DNA of 64,000 nucleotides, taken from the NCBI GenBank assembly GCA_949316235.1, contig OX438751.1, positions 6,596,413 to 6,660,412 on the forward strand, read 5' to 3'. The translations under genes and the position numbers were made by a program. Positions 1 through 11,626 of the stretch are shown piece after piece (the first letter of the stretch is position 1; each line of letters begins with the position of its first letter). This DNA is from Oegoconia quadripuncta. Lineage: Eukaryota > Arthropoda > Insecta > Lepidoptera > Autostichidae. The notes under the pieces were generated by a model. The model was not told the origin of the DNA. It made no database searches and saw nothing but the letters and a program-made list of their open reading frames with translations.

Positions 1-158
1 ACCCACTGCCACTTCAACTTACGTAGCCGCTGGGCTATGTCGGTGGGCTTCCGTTCTTCTACGGATTTCTTCATTCTTGACTCGATCTCGTATATAGTGA
101 CGCACCGAGCAATGCCTTCTCCATAGTTCGTTGTGTGACCTTGAACTTTCCTCCCCTC
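1..158 (-). pseudogene. RTE-type LINE polymerase fragment (C-terminal part)
   Basis: Read on the minus strand the segment gives KVTQRTMEKALLGAS, then in a shifted frame NEEIRRRT, then in a third frame TDIAQRLRKLKWQW. These are pieces of the conserved stretch that follows the reverse transcriptase domain in lepidopteran RTE-clade LINEs. At least two frameshifts and a stop separate them, so this is a dead fragment cut by the window edge. The clade assignment rests on motif memory only. Confidence 0.7.
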
Positions 159-533
159 CCCTATGCAGCATCTTAAATCAGAGTCGTTTTTTGTCTTTTT
201 CTATCAATATCGAATATTCGGAGATTTTGGATCATTAAAGTCACAAAGCGTTAAATGCATCATTCGATTTCAGAGACCCATTGTGGTTTACAGTTATCGA
301 ATACCACGGCTCACTAGCCGCGACGCCCGCCTGCGTCCGCGCCACTCGGCCGCATTGTCATGACGATTTCGGAAAAACAACTAAATATGTCGCTGTCATT
401 AGGGATGTGCCACGATGTAATGTTAAATTTATTAATATTATCTATTTCTGCTATCGAGAATTAATGCATTGTTGAGTTTCGGGGCAACGGAAAGACAAAG
501 GTGATCTTTCACCTCTGTATTTGAGATTTGGTA
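159..533. other. Non-coding stretch, nothing recognised
   Basis: No motif, repeat or credible coding region was recognised. Two short overlapping open frames have no family resemblance. Confidence 0.5.
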
Positions 534-535
534 TA

Positions 536-1183
536 GTATAAGATCCGGCCATAGAAATATATACCCTCATCTGTTATTCGACTATAACAAAATTATTATG
601 TTAGTTAATGAATATATTAATACATTGAAAATGGGTTGCCTAGCTAAATCGCGGGCCAAACGGTTAATTAATGTAAATCCAAATTAATTGTTTTTCAATT
701 AACTTCCCCGATTTGTTATTTATAAAAATCGACCATTATCTGAAAGAACATAACATAAGGAACTGGAAAAATATAGGTTGCCTACTTTCCCTTCAGCCTA
801 ACTATGGAGTTGTCATGTATAAACATGCGAGCAAGCGTTATTAATATACCCTCATCAGTTATTTAATTGATTTTTTTTTTAAATTAAACGTTATTTTATT
901 CTCTTTCTAACAGTATAAGGTTGCCTCAGTAAAAGTTTGTCACATGCACGGTTGCTGTGATTTTAGATGCGTCGTACAAGCGAGCTACATTGAATAAATA
1001 TTGGATTTAAGTCAGATTAAATATTAAAAATGGTATCAAATACTTTTCACTCACATATTTATTTAATAACAATACATAATTATAATTACATAAAAATTAG
1101 AAAATTTTTTTGTTTACATATTTTGATTCATGAATAGCAAAAATATTTTTTAATATCTATTAAAAAATTATATAAAAATTTTC
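536..1183. repeat. Left long terminal inverted repeat
   Basis: Mirrors 2020-2666 on the opposite strand. Shared landmarks include the block around 625-660 (gggttgcctagctaaatcgc) and the oligo-T run at 870-880. Confidence 0.85.
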
Positions 1184-1206
1184 CAATAAAATATTTTTTT
1201 AAAAAC

Positions 1207-1413
1207 TTATTCTGCTTCTGATTCGTCAGAAGTACTGATATCAAAATCGAATTCTTCATCGTTATCTTCTTTTGGTTCGGTGACTATATCCTCCACTTGT
1301 AAGGGCGTTGGGTCCCCTTCAAACCACGTTGGCTTCAAGTAGCCATCCAAAAACCAACCACAATCTTCAGGACTTAGATTGACACAACGTGCATTTGTTG
1401 CATGAAGCCACAT
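1207..1413 (-). pseudogene. Transposase-like C-terminal fragment
   Basis: A 68-residue frame containing ARCVNLSPEDCGWFLDGYL, then PTWFEGDPTP and a strongly acidic end (EPKEDNDEEFDFDISTSDES). A conserved Trp/Gly patch followed by an acidic tail is typical of the C-terminus of several eukaryotic DDE transposases. It lies inside the long-inverted-repeat transposon, so it is most simply the remaining piece of that family's transposase. No catalytic core is left. The assignment to a particular transposase family is not supported. Confidence 0.45.
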
Positions 1414-1542
1414 TGAATTGACGTAAATTGTGCACTAAACAATTCATTCTTTTTTTTCCATTTAATTTCTTGTATCGATTTAAAACCTTTCGTGGCCAAC
1501 TCATGACTATTTAGTTCTGTAGTGTTGTATTACAAGCAACAA

Positions 1543-1684
1543 TGGTGTCGATTCGGATGTACACCAACGAAACTAAAACCAGTTTTGGCGTGGTGCCGTC
1601 GCATCGTACTATTCCAGGGAGAAAGAGACAGTACTACTTTAAAACTAGTTTTAGTTTAGTCGGTGTACATCCGAATCGACACCA
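1543..1684. mobile_element. Short inverted-repeat MITE nested in the larger transposon
   Basis: Starts with TGGTGTCGATTCGGATGTAC and ends with its reverse complement; the arms are about 44 bp with few mismatches, and the centre is about 55 bp. It has no coding capacity. Target duplication is not clear. Confidence 0.75.
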
Positions 1685-2019
1685 ATGCGTGGTTTATTCT
1701 ACCTCGAATTAAATAATCTCTCAAACTTTCGTAACGAAATGAATTGAATCAACTCAAACCCACCTTCGTGCAAATAGAGATAAGATGACCCTATCAGTTT
1801 GAGCTTCACTATGTTGAAAGGTGAATCGGAGGCATCAAGAGAGTGCATTACATCTTCCTGCTGCCTTTTTAGAGAAAATATTCAGGTCATCTGACATGAG
1901 TAAAGGACGAGAGTGACTAAACAAATGCATATAGTGAACCAATATTGTTACTAAATATTAAAAGAAATAATTTGGTCATAATATTTTATTACACTAAACC
2001 TGTAGCGACTTGGAGAAAG

Positions 2020-2666
2020 AAAAATTTTTATATAATTTTTTAATAGATATTAAAAAATATTTTTGCTATTCATGAATCAAAATATGTAAACAAAAAAATT
2101 TTCTAATTTTTATGTAATTATAATTATGTATTGTTATTAAATAAATATGTGAGTGAAAAGTATTTGATACCATTTTTAATATTTAATCTGACTTAAATCC
2201 AGTATTTATTCAATGTAGCTCGCTTGTACGACGCATCTAAAATCACAGCAACCGTGCATGTGACAAACTTTTACTGAGGCAACCTTATACTGTTAGAAAG
2301 AGAATAAAATAACGTTTAATTAAAAAAAAAATCAATTAAATAACTGATGAGGGTATATTAATAACGCTTGCTCGCATGTTTATACATGACAACTCCATAG
2401 TTAGGCTGAAGGGAAAGTAGGCAACCTATATTTTTGCAGTTCCTTATGTTATGTTCTTTCAGATAATGGTCGATTTTTATAAATAACAAATCGGGGAAGT
2501 TAATTGAAAAACAATTAATTTGGATTTACATTAATTAACCGTTTGGCCCGCGATTTAGCTAGGCAACCCATTTTCAATGTATTAATATATTCATTAACTA
2601 ACATAATAATTTTGTTATAGTCGAATAACAGATGAGGGTATATATTTCTATGGCCGGATCTTATAC
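2020..2666. repeat. Right long terminal inverted repeat
   Basis: Reverse-complement partner of 536-1183. Confidence 0.85.
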
Positions 2667-2668
2667 TA

Positions 2669-4842
2669 GTAGGTTTACATATGTCCTGAACTCATCATCA
2701 TACACTTTCCACCAAGTGCGCTGCTTGTTATAGCATGACAATAGTTTAATAGGTATATTTAGAGTATAATTCAATTATACTTAGTCATTGAAAACACCAC
2801 GCAATTCATGTAAAAGCACCCGTATCTAAGATGTAATCCTATTTGTTGTGCAATAAAGTATACTTAATTGATTGACCACATAACCAAGGTCGATGTTTTT
2901 GTCGATTTGTCGTTCAGCTTCAGAATATCTTTTTTTTCGACAAGACGGAGTAAGTTTTTTATCGACTTTACACATATATTTTTTCTTCTTTTGATTCTTT
3001 ACAGGCCTGCATAGTACAAATTAAATTTTCTCGACAAAACATCGCGATTTTTTTTTAAATAGTTACAACAGTCACTGTATATTAATAAGCAAAAAGTACT
3101 GTCGAAAAATGATTTCCTGAGAAAACTAATTTTTTTATGCAGGTTCTGTAAATGTTTATTAGATTGAGAACATACAGCAGCCCTAGCTGGACACGCAGTT
3201 TGCCCGCACAATGAAGCGAGGTGTTCATGGAGGGAGGGGAGCAAAGGGCTACTCGCTCAGAACGAGGCTAGGTGCGAAGCGCGCGCGCATACAAAAGCTG
3301 AACATTAAACAAACAGCAGCGCCATGGACAGGAAACACGCTCACTTGGATCCGAATTACTCGATCACTGTATACATATAACTAATCACGAAGGAAGCAGT
3401 GAGACAACTGTAGTATTAATCCAGCAACAGTAAGTAGATGGCAATAGAAATTATTGGGCTCTGTTATTTTGACACCTAATTACAAATACAAATTTATTTA
3501 TTTACAAGTAACACTTTTACAAAAACTGTACCTATTGCACGTTGATAACAGCATCACAAGACTGAGTCGCGGGTATCAGCGCCCAAACTCTGTTCCTTGA
3601 GGAGCAGACGTTACAAATAAAGAGAAATTAGGAGAAAAAAGAAAATAATCAATAGAGAGGATAATGAAATGGTGTAAGTGCAGGAAGGAGTGTATGTGTG
3701 TAGCAGCGTGTGAATGAATGTGTTTGAGTACATAATATATGTATAATGTAAGTGCGAAAGTGAAATGCGCACTCAGTGAGCACGAAATAACATAGATAGT
3801 TTTAATCATTAATTTGCTTACATCGTCATACATAACAGAGAGTGTGAATCCATACAGAGTATAAATTTACATTCTTGGCAAGATAAACGATATATATGTC
3901 GGGGATGCGCCGGGTGAGTGTGGGCGTTGCTAGCAATAAATGGTCGCGGCAGTCGCATGGTAAAGGGTGGCTCGGGCAAAGGCGATATTATTGCAAACTA
4001 CTATAGGGGAATCAACAACGTATTAACATTCGATTATAATCATGGAACCTGAGATGCTTTCTGTTGAAGAGAAAATATGCGTGCCATACAACTTGGCCCT
4101 CGCGTGCAGTCTGTGGAATTCAACCGGAGTAGTCTACAATTCCTCCTTGCTCAAATCCCATGATCAACTTCTTACTAGCTAACGACTCACCGGATTCTTC
4201 CAAGCGTCGGTGATAATAATCAAATCACTCACAGTCGTTGATGTGTTCAGTGGAGCTCCGACTCCTTTGAGGGCTCGTAGCAAAGTGTGTCCCATTTTCG
4301 ATGTGAAGACCTAATATAACTGTTAACGTCTCACCGCGCCGTTTCCGGTGATACCAGCGCCACCTGGGTTTACTTCCCATTAACCGCGTATTATGATAGT
4401 CAGTTGACCGTTCGAATAATGAATTCTATCGCTAATTTATCGCTATCTGCGACATATTTGTATGATGGATGATGCTGGCAGGGGGCCTCAAACCACCAAA
4501 GTAAGCAGCAACCAATGGTTTCATTTACTCGTATATATTTTACCGTATCCATCCGTCCCTATTCGTCCCGCAAAACCTTGTTATAGAGACTCCGTGGTCC
4601 GAGTTGGATTACTGCCTGACTATTTGCTGTACCCAGCAATGCTCGACAAACGACCTCATAACAAATTGATTTTTTTATCCAAATGACATTAGGTGTTCGT
4701 CAGGTGATGGGAAGGCAGTTGTCATGCCTGTGTTTGAATTACAATTGTTGGAAACCACAATCCGTTGATTTATATTTTGATCCGGTCGACCTCAGCATGA
4801 ATTAAATGAAATGTAGGTAAAGCCACACGATATCATCATATC
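2669..4842. other. Non-coding stretch without recognised gene
   Basis: Contains short open frames only, none with recognisable domains. There is a small GC-richer patch at 3180-3310 and a 46-codon frame from ATG at 4042 that could not be linked to anything. Confidence 0.4.
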
Positions 4843-5045
4843 AGCCACAGGACGTCCACAGCTGAACATAAGCCCTCCCATAGATTTCCAGAGCGACCGC
4901 TTGGAAGCTGCCTTCGTCCAACGACTTCCGACGGCCTTCATCAACTTGTCTGTCTACCTTGTTGGTGGATGGTCTCCACTCCAGAACCTTAATACCCCAA
5001 CGGGCCCGACAGCCATTATTCTTAGAGTTCCCTTGCCTAGTGTCA
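4843..5045 (-). repeat. LINE-associated lepidopteran repeat fragment
   Basis: Begins with tatcatcatatcagccacag, followed by text about 200 bp long that recurs at 25,800-26,005 (ccataga/gttctcca...gcgaccgcttggaagc). The 'catcatcat' end is the reverse complement of the (ATG)n tails of RTE-type LINE 3' ends. Read as a degenerate, minus-strand LINE 3' part. Confidence 0.6.
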
Positions 5046-5070
5046 CTATAACTGACACATATAAGATATA

Positions 5071-5326
5071 AAATAAATAATAATAAATATCTTTAGACAT
5101 ACACACAGCGCCATCTAGTTCCACAGTAAGCAACTATAAGCTTGTGTTGTGGATACCAGATGGTTGATATACTACATATACATTTTTTTTGGTAAATAAA
5201 TATATCCATAACTCGGGTACACATGTCCGTATTCATCACACAAACATATGCCCCTAACGGGATTCGAACCCGCAACCTTTTGGTATACTGGTCAGAGTTG
5301 CTAACCACTACACCAAACAGGTCGTC
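5071..5326 (-). mobile_element. SINE-A, tRNA-derived, full-length-like
   Basis: On the minus strand it starts GACGACCTGTTTGGTGTAGTG (A-box-like) and has a B box, GGTTCGAATCC, 50 bp further on. A body with tatgtttgtgtgatgaatac follows, then the conserved tail motif ctagatggcgctgtgtgta and an AT-rich end. Other SINE-A copies are at 11,908, 20,173, 21,285, 26,737, 34,446 and 53,862. Confidence 0.85.
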
Positions 5327-6414
5327 ATAAAAGGCCACAAACCATATATTTACCTACTGGAAAAGCCTTTTTTTGCAAGCTTTTTGTTAGCTTACCATGT
5401 TCGTATGTAAGTTGTCCGTTTCAAAATTTACCAACCACTTTTCAATATTTGATTGAGCTGTAATTTGGCATATTTATGTAAGTTTGGTGACAATGCAATA
5501 TTATGGTACCATCAAGCTGATCTGATGATGGAGCCGAGATGTAGGGACTGGAACTCCCTGATGGAAAATGGCAAGATTGTCGAATTTGGACTAGTTTGTT
5601 TTATTGTCATGAGCACTTTCCATTACACATGATTACGAGTGTCTGGAGATGGAGCCAAAAATTGCCACAGTAACTCCCTGTTTTTATGTTACTCGTCTTA
5701 GTTCTAGAATTACATGTGATAATCATGATGGAGTATTAATAGCTTGTTTTAAAAGTATTTTTAATGTGGAACTGTTTATTATTATCGTTCGACCATTTCT
5801 CGTACTTCATTCCGACTTAAATTAAAGTAGACAATTTGTGTATAGGTATGGTTGGGCGCATTGTCGTGTTCTTTGGAAGCAGGATACGTAGCTCTGTCAA
5901 GCGAGCATATAAGAGTCAGAATCTGAATTTCTTTTAGCTGAAGACAGTTTAAAGAAGTAGGTTTGATTGATTAATCAAAAATGATCTACCATCAACCGAA
6001 CCCTTGATTATTGATAATAAATATTCATAATTTCGCGTGACGTTATTATTTGAAAAACATTATCTAGCTTTACCATTAGGATGACTTTCAATTAGTTCTT
6101 GATGCCTAATGATATGCATGTAGGTACTCATGATTACAAACAACTTTCCCAAAGAAACATTTTTAATTTTTTTTTTTTGGAGCACGTTTTTATCTTGGAT
6201 TTTACGACTTTTACCTTTATTGAAGATTGAATAATTAAACAATTAATTTAGAAAAGTTGTTTCTTTGGGAAAGTTGTTGTAATCATGAGCACATGCACAT
6301 CTTCTGGTATCTAGAAGTAATTAAAAGTCACCATGTAAGTATATCACTGAAAGTATGTTTGTTTGTGCGTTTGACGTGACATTAATACAGAGCAATAGAA
6401 TTAAGAAGCAATAA
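5327..6414. other. Non-coding stretch with one small inverted repeat
   Basis: The only structure noticed is a 30-bp imperfect inverted repeat, catgattacaaacaactttc at 6128-6158 against its complement at 6257-6288, with a 98-bp AT-rich spacer. It may be a short MITE. Confidence 0.45.
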
Positions 6415-6592
6415 AATAATCCCTCATCGCTCAGGTTGCCCTACTTATTCTGGGGTGGACACCTTCCTCAAAGGCCGGCAACGCATCTGTGACCCTTTTG
6501 GTGTTGCGGGTGCCCATGGGCGGCGGTGATTGCTTTCCATCAGGTGACCCGCATGCTCGTTTGCCGCCCTCTCATATAAAAAAAAAAAAAAA
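6415..6592 (+). repeat. Repeat F (retroposed, poly-A ended)
   Basis: Contains gattgctttccatcaggtga, then gctcgtttgccgccctctca, and ends in an A14 tract. The same text occurs reversed at 7935-8155. A poly-A tail and 5' raggedness suggest a retroposed, LINE-mobilised family. Confidence 0.7.
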
Positions 6593-7534
6593 CTGATTTT
6601 TTAAAAAGTAGATGACTGAATAAAGAACGAAGCGTAAAGAGTGTTAATCCACGGGAAAAATCAATTATGTTGACACTGCTCACGTAGGTAAGTAGGTATT
6701 AACGTCAAACAAAACCTTTATAGTTGTAGAAAAAGCCTCAGTGATAGATTTGAGAAAGATAAGTAAAATTTTTATCATATCACTGAGCCTTTCTGTGACA
6801 AGAGACATGTTTTATGTTGTCACTGTCAGGGAACACACAAAGCCACACGCCTGCCTCATTATGACAGCATTCTTAAGGTATAGTTTAAAGCATTTGTCGC
6901 TTTGTCGAACCGCATAAATGTTACTTATTCAATTTAAGGACGGACTTCAAAACAAGTAAATTACTTATAATTAAATATCATATCGATTGAACGTCAATTA
7001 CATATCGATACGCTTGATCAATTATTGAATACCACCACTAACTCCTAACTGCAGTGTACATGTTACGAGTTTTTATTCGATATTTTTTTAAACAATTATC
7101 TCTATTGCTGATACGAACGTACGAAATGTAAGTGTTAATTAAGTTAGAGCAATTATGACATCAGTAACTGTAGTCAGTTACGCATATAGCAACAAAATTA
7201 CTATTACATGTCAAAACTGGACGTAGTTTCTTATTTGTAGGGGCATAGACGTGAATTTACATTCGCGAAAGGTTAAGTTAATATTGTACATTGTTCCTGG
7301 TCAAGTAGACACGTCGACCTTTTCAAGTAGGGTGAAAAAAATGTTGCCCGACTAGTAGTGTTGTGGCTTCGTGAAATGCCACCTGTCATTACCGAATGGT
7401 GTGCTAATAACCCTCTTTGTGACGTTGTCGGTTGGACAAAGAGGACAATCATTGCGTGATGATCATGCTGTCTAAATATCGAGTAATGAATTTATAAGTT
7501 TTTTGTAATATAATTAAAGGTATCTGACTAATAT
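6593..7534. other. Non-coding stretch, nothing recognised
   Basis: No coding region, tRNA-like head or clear repeat found. Confidence 0.4.
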
Positions 7535-7830
7535 TAAAATTGCGAAAGTTTGTTTGTTGCTCAATCGCGGTGAAACGGCTGAACGGATTTGGATGAAATT
7601 TGGTATAATAGGTAGAAAATACCGTTGATTAAGACATATAATTTATTTGATAGAGTTATGTGACATCTTCTAAGTAATATTATAAATGTGAAAAAAAATG
7701 ATTGCTAAACGGATTTGGATGAAATTTGTAGGTAGAAAATACCCTGGATAAATATTCTATGTCTTAACATAGAATATTTTTTACCTCTATATAGTGAGTA
7801 GTTCCCGCGGGATAAATAAATTAAACATAT
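7535..7830 (+). mobile_element. Helitron-like (Lep1-type) repeat fragment
   Basis: Carries gttgctcaatcgcggtgaaa, cggctgaacggatttggatg and aaatttggtataatag, with a second diverged copy of the 'cggatttggatgaaattt' segment at 7709. These phrases are hallmarks of an abundant lepidopteran non-autonomous Helitron family. Related pieces lie at 18,311, 22,372, 39,808, 41,690, 43,956 and 51,085. Confidence 0.65.
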
Positions 7831-7934
7831 CCGCGATATTACGCGGTTACAAATATAATATTAATCAATCATCGTCAAGATCAACGGTAGAGATAGTGTT
7901 GTCCTCTGTTAAAGGTCCAGTATACCAACTTATC

Positions 7935-8155
7935 TCTTTTTTTTTTATATGAGAGGACGGCAAACGAGCATGCGGGTCACCTGATGGAAAGCAATCCGGT
8001 GGTGATGGACACACGCAACACCAAAAGGCTCGTTTCTTGAAGGTTCCAATGTCGTACTCGTTCGGGAATACCGCTGCCAGAAGTCCGTTCCAGGGTGGTC
8101 GTACGTCGTAAGAAGTTTCTTGAGAAACGTACAATGGTAGACTTCCACTCATCCA
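7935..8155 (-). repeat. Repeat F, minus-strand copy
   Basis: Starts with an oligo-T run and 'atatgagaggacggcaaacg', the complement of the 6415-6592 copy, and extends further 5' on the minus strand (gtacgtttctcaagaaactt), so it is the longer of the two copies. Confidence 0.7.
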
Positions 8156-8689
8156 GGTGATGTGGATGGAAATTTAATTTTTGTGAATAGTCCTATAAAC
8201 TATACATAGCAATAGTACAGTCAAACATCCACCACCGTACAGATACAGCACACCGCACGCTCGCGATCGCGTGATTGGGCCCATTAAATCCTCCCTTCGT
8301 AAGGATAGATTGTATTTCCCTATGATGTCTCATTTACAGCGCCATGAGCTCGATAAAATTGCTTTGTTACAGCTTGCAGCTTCGATAATACATTCCACGC
8401 TGAGCTGTACAATAGCCAATTACTTTTTAATATTAATATTATAATTTAATAAAATGTTAAAGGTTATTTGTAAAAAGTAATTTGAACTGTAAAAGTGTTT
8501 TCAGGCTTGGATAGAATTAAATTGTTATGTCAACGCTTCCTAGCTTGTAAATACAAATATAAATAAAGCAAAATTAAAGTTTAGAAAACCACCTCCAACG
8601 TTAAAAGCTGAATATTTCCGATTTAACCGATTCCATCAACGTGTCTAAGAACGTATTGCGGTTTAATATTAAATATAAAAAATTATAAC

Positions 8690-8924
8690 TATGATTTCAT
8701 CGAATTACACCAAAAACTGTGTTGGCTAACTTCGAAACGGCTTAACCGATTTTCATAAATCATGGCTAAAATTCTGTCCCCTCTTTAGTCTTTCATATAA
8801 AATAAACCGCACTCAAATCGGACCGTGCATTATTGAGATATGTCCGGACAAAGACTGGACGCACACACACACCCACACACACACACACACACACACGCAC
8901 ACACACGCACACACACGCACACAC

Positions 8925-8956
<32 letters not shown>

Positions 8957-9085
8957 GCACACACACATACACACAACACCGTCAAACACGTTACACCCGT
9001 CGTTTCTTATCGGGGTAAAAAAATGACAGATCCCAAAATCAACTCAATGCCATCATTCAATTCCTATCTATCGGTAAAATGAGGG
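8690..9085 (+). repeat. Repeat X with embedded (AC)n
   Basis: Has cgaaacggcttaaccgattt, 'ttattgagatatgtccggac' and 'acacccgtcgtttcttatcg', phrases shared with 18,140-18,310, 21,160-21,545 and (reversed) 38,065-38,280. The microsatellite is expanded from a short AC tract that the family carries at this place. Confidence 0.6.
8860..8983. repeat. (AC)n microsatellite
   Basis: About 120 bp of mostly AC dinucleotides with interspersed GC and AT variants. The threonine/histidine-rich open frames across it are translation artefacts. Confidence 0.95.
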
Positions 9086-9535
9086 TGAACTATACGAAAT
9101 ATGCTGTATGTATTGTTTTAATATTTTGGTATATTTTAACTTGTATAACTTTCACGGCAATCTGCATAAAAATATTGTTATTTTAATTTTACATAGATAC
9201 CCAATGTAACAATATTTAAGTTTAAATAAGGTTAGCTAAACCATGGAAAGTTGATAGGTAAACGTTAAAGTTAATTGTACTCCGTGCTGTTGAGTTAGTT
9301 GGCTATTAGTTAACTCGGTCCAACTTTACACACGCAAGCTGTTTTGTTTGTAGACGGAAATTAGGTACAACTAATAAATGCTGAATAGGAAATAAAATTA
9401 CACATACAAATCAAATCAAAAATGCTTTATTTCGTAGGTACACAGGGTACACTTAAAATAGTCAGATTTTACATTTTTAAAGCTCCTGCTTGTTCAAAAG
9501 GCAATTTTCCCCTGAGAAGAACAAGCAAGAAACTC

Positions 9536-11626
9536 AAATCAAATCAAATCAAATCAAATAATTTATTTGTGATACACAGGTAAAATACAATAAAGTGGTG
9601 TTACATAGAAAACTGACAGAGCGCTGTGATCCGCACGTTGGCATACAAAACGATTTTTCTACATACTATTATACTAATTAATTACTTAAACTATACCAAA
9701 GATGGAAAAGTTGTATTAAATCATTTATGTCATATTAATAATGTCATCATGTCATATTATAATTAGGTAGGTATGTAAATGGCAACAAAAATATAAAACC
9801 TTTATATAGCAATGATAGTCAAATTTGAACATTTTAAGTCTAGCCAGAAACAATTTATACGAATTTGTCATTCAAAAATTCTTTGATAGTATAATACGTT
9901 TTATTGATTAAAAATTTATATAATACGTTCTTAAATATGTTTAAATCGCCCGAATCTCTAATAGATTTAGGTATCTTGTTGTATATAATTGGAGCCATCG
10001 CAAAAATGCTATTTCTGAAAAGGGCAGTCTTACAGATTACTAGACACAACTGGTCCCGTCGACGTTCACGTCTTACATGCTCGAAATGTTTAGGATTAGA
10101 TCGAACAAAAATTGCAGTTTCGTAAATATAAATTGAAGGTACTGTTAGCAGATTCAGTTGCTTAAAAAAGGGTTTGCAAGAGTCTGTTCGTCGTAAATTG
10201 CAAATGGCTCGTATGCACCGCTTTTGAGCTTTAAATACAGACTCGTTATCAGTGGCATTCCCCCAGAAAATTATACCGTATCTTAAAGTAGATGCTACGT
10301 AACCATAATATGCCGCAAGTACAGCTTTCCTATTGACAGTTTTACTAAGCATATAAAGCGCATAAGAAAATTTATTTATTTTATTGCAGACTTGCTCAAG
10401 TTGTGTAGTCCATCTCATATTATTGTCAATATTTAAACCCAAGAATTTAGTTACTATTGTTTCTTGCACGTGTTTACCTTTATATAAAATATTTGTCTTC
10501 TTAGTTAAATAATTCCTTTGTTTAAATGTCATAATTTTAGTTTTGTCCAAATTAATATTAAGGTTGTTAAATTGCAACCAGTCAATTATTGATATTAAGC
10601 TACTAAGTATATCATCTTCATTATCATAAACAACAGTGCTATCGTCGGCGAACAACACCATAGGATTAATAGTTGATTTTGGTATGTCATTAATATAGAT
10701 TAGGAAAAGTAGTGGGCCCAGTACACTGCCTTGTGGCACACCGTAGTGTACACACCTATGCTCGGATACATGTGTTACTTCAGTTTTAGATATTGGACAA
10801 ATTCTATTAATCCTAGTAACTTGTATCCTATTCCGTAAATATGATTCTATTAAATTTAGAACATTGCCTCTTACGCCATAAGTATTCAGTTTCATTAGTA
10901 ATATTCCGTGGTCCACGTAATCAAATGCCCTAGTCATGTCCATAAATAACGCTAAAACAGGTAGTGTATTATCCATCCGTGTATATATCTTCCTTAAAAA
11001 ATCGTAAATCGCCATGTCAATTGTCTTATTTTTCCTGAATCCGCTTTGCTCTTCCACTAGTATATTGTTTTTTTCAAAGTAGTCATATAGACGATTATAT
11101 ATAATTTTTTCATATATCTTCGATAATATAGGAATCAACGCAATCGGTCTATAAAATTTAATATTTTCTTTATCCTCTTTCTTAAAAACGGGTTTTATTA
11201 TAGTGACTTTAAGTTTCTCTGGGAATACGCCTTGTTCAATGCACAAGTTCATAATATGACTTAATACAGGTGCAATTATATTTGAAATAAATTTGACTAC
11301 TCTGGTATTAATATCATCATATCCTGTACTATTTGTGTTTTTCAGATTACTTATCACTTGATCTATGTCTTTGGGTACAGTTGGTTTCATAAATAAAGAG
11401 GAAGATTTGTTATAGGTGCACATATTTTTACCACTATTTACACCATGTTGAATAGGTTGTACTTGATTAATAAAGAAATCATTAAAAGCATTGGATATTT
11501 TGCCAGGGTTCGTAATATATTCTCCATTAACCTTAACCCGTGTTATATACTCCTTGGGCAAGTTAATTTTTGTATTGTTTATAATTCTCCAAGTAGCTTT
11601 AGACTTATTAGACGCAGTAGATATGT
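9536..11626 (-). mobile_element. LINE-A, 5'-truncated non-LTR retrotransposon
   Basis: It is flanked by aactc at 9531-9535 and 11,627-11,631, which fits a 5-bp target duplication. The 3' end (low coordinates) carries an (AAATC)n tail on the + strand, i.e. TTTGA repeats on the element strand. The element is about 2.1 kb and lacks ORF1 and the endonuclease domain, as expected for a 5'-truncated LINE insertion. Confidence 0.85.
9855..11561 (-). CDS. Reverse transcriptase of a jockey/CR1-like LINE (5'-truncated ORF2)
   Basis: A 568-residue uninterrupted frame carrying the core RT motifs in order: RPIALIPILSKIYEK near residue 140, SGFRKNKTIDMAIYDF near 175, the catalytic-Asp motif ALFMDMTRAFDYVDH near 205, YGVPQGSVLGPLLFLIYIND near 275, FADD with the second catalytic Asp pair near 305, and FLGLNIDNN near 370. 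The thumb and C-terminal region (LRYGIIFWGNAT) follow. The first codon at 11,561 is TTG and the frame stays open upstream to the truncation at 11,626, so this is not a true start; the endonuclease domain is missing. The lack of stops implies a recent insertion. It makes cDNA at the nicked target in intact relatives; this copy cannot supply its own nick. Confidence 0.9.
   Translation of the reverse strand: MPKEYITRVKVNGEYITNPGKISNAFNDFFINQVQPIQHGVNSGKNMCTYNKSSSLFMKPTVPKDIDQVISNLKNTNSTGYDDINTRVVKFISNIIAPVLSHIMNLCIEQGVFPEKLKVTIIKPVFKKEDKENIKFYRPIALIPILSKIYEKIIYNRLYDYFEKNNILVEEQSGFRKNKTIDMAIYDFLRKIYTRMDNTLPVLALFMDMTRAFDYVDHGILLMKLNTYGVRGNVLNLIESYLRNRIQVTRINRICPISKTEVTHVSEHRCVHYGVPQGSVLGPLLFLIYINDIPKSTINPMVLFADDSTVVYDNEDDILSSLISIIDWLQFNNLNINLDKTKIMTFKQRNYLTKKTNILYKGKHVQETIVTKFLGLNIDNNMRWTTQLEQVCNKINKFSYALYMLSKTVNRKAVLAAYYGYVASTLRYGIIFWGNATDNESVFKAQKRCIRAICNLRRTDSCKPFFKQLNLLTVPSIYIYETAIFVRSNPKHFEHVRRERRRDQLCLVICKTALFRNSIFAMAPIIYNKIPKSIRDSGDLNIFKNVLYKFLINKTYYTIKEFLNDKFV

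Larger units (their letters stand above)
534..2668. mobile_element. Non-autonomous DNA transposon with long terminal inverted repeats
   Basis: The outer ends read GTATAAGATCCGGCCATAG at 536 and its reverse complement ending at 2666, each flanked by TA (534-535 and 2667-2668), which fits a TA target duplication. The inverted repeats run 536-1183 and about 2020-2666, some 647 bp each, with only scattered differences by eye. The 840-bp centre holds a truncated transposase-like fragment and a second, smaller inverted-repeat element. A TA target site suggests a Tc1/mariner-like or related mobiliser, but the long arms are unusual for that group, so the superfamily is open. Confidence 0.8.

Noticed and set aside
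5238..5326. tRNA genes at SINE heads (also 11,908, 12,114, 20,173, 31,869, 39,257)
   Set aside because: They keep A and B boxes but do not fold as full cloverleaves and are followed by common SINE bodies; only 19,265-19,338 is called a tRNA gene.
8860..8983. CRISPR-like regularity
   Set aside because: A simple dinucleotide tract without spacers; no repeat-spacer array exists in the window.
8833..9082. Open frames rich in Thr-His across the AC microsatellite
   Set aside because: They are translations of (AC)n; no domain and no conservation expected.
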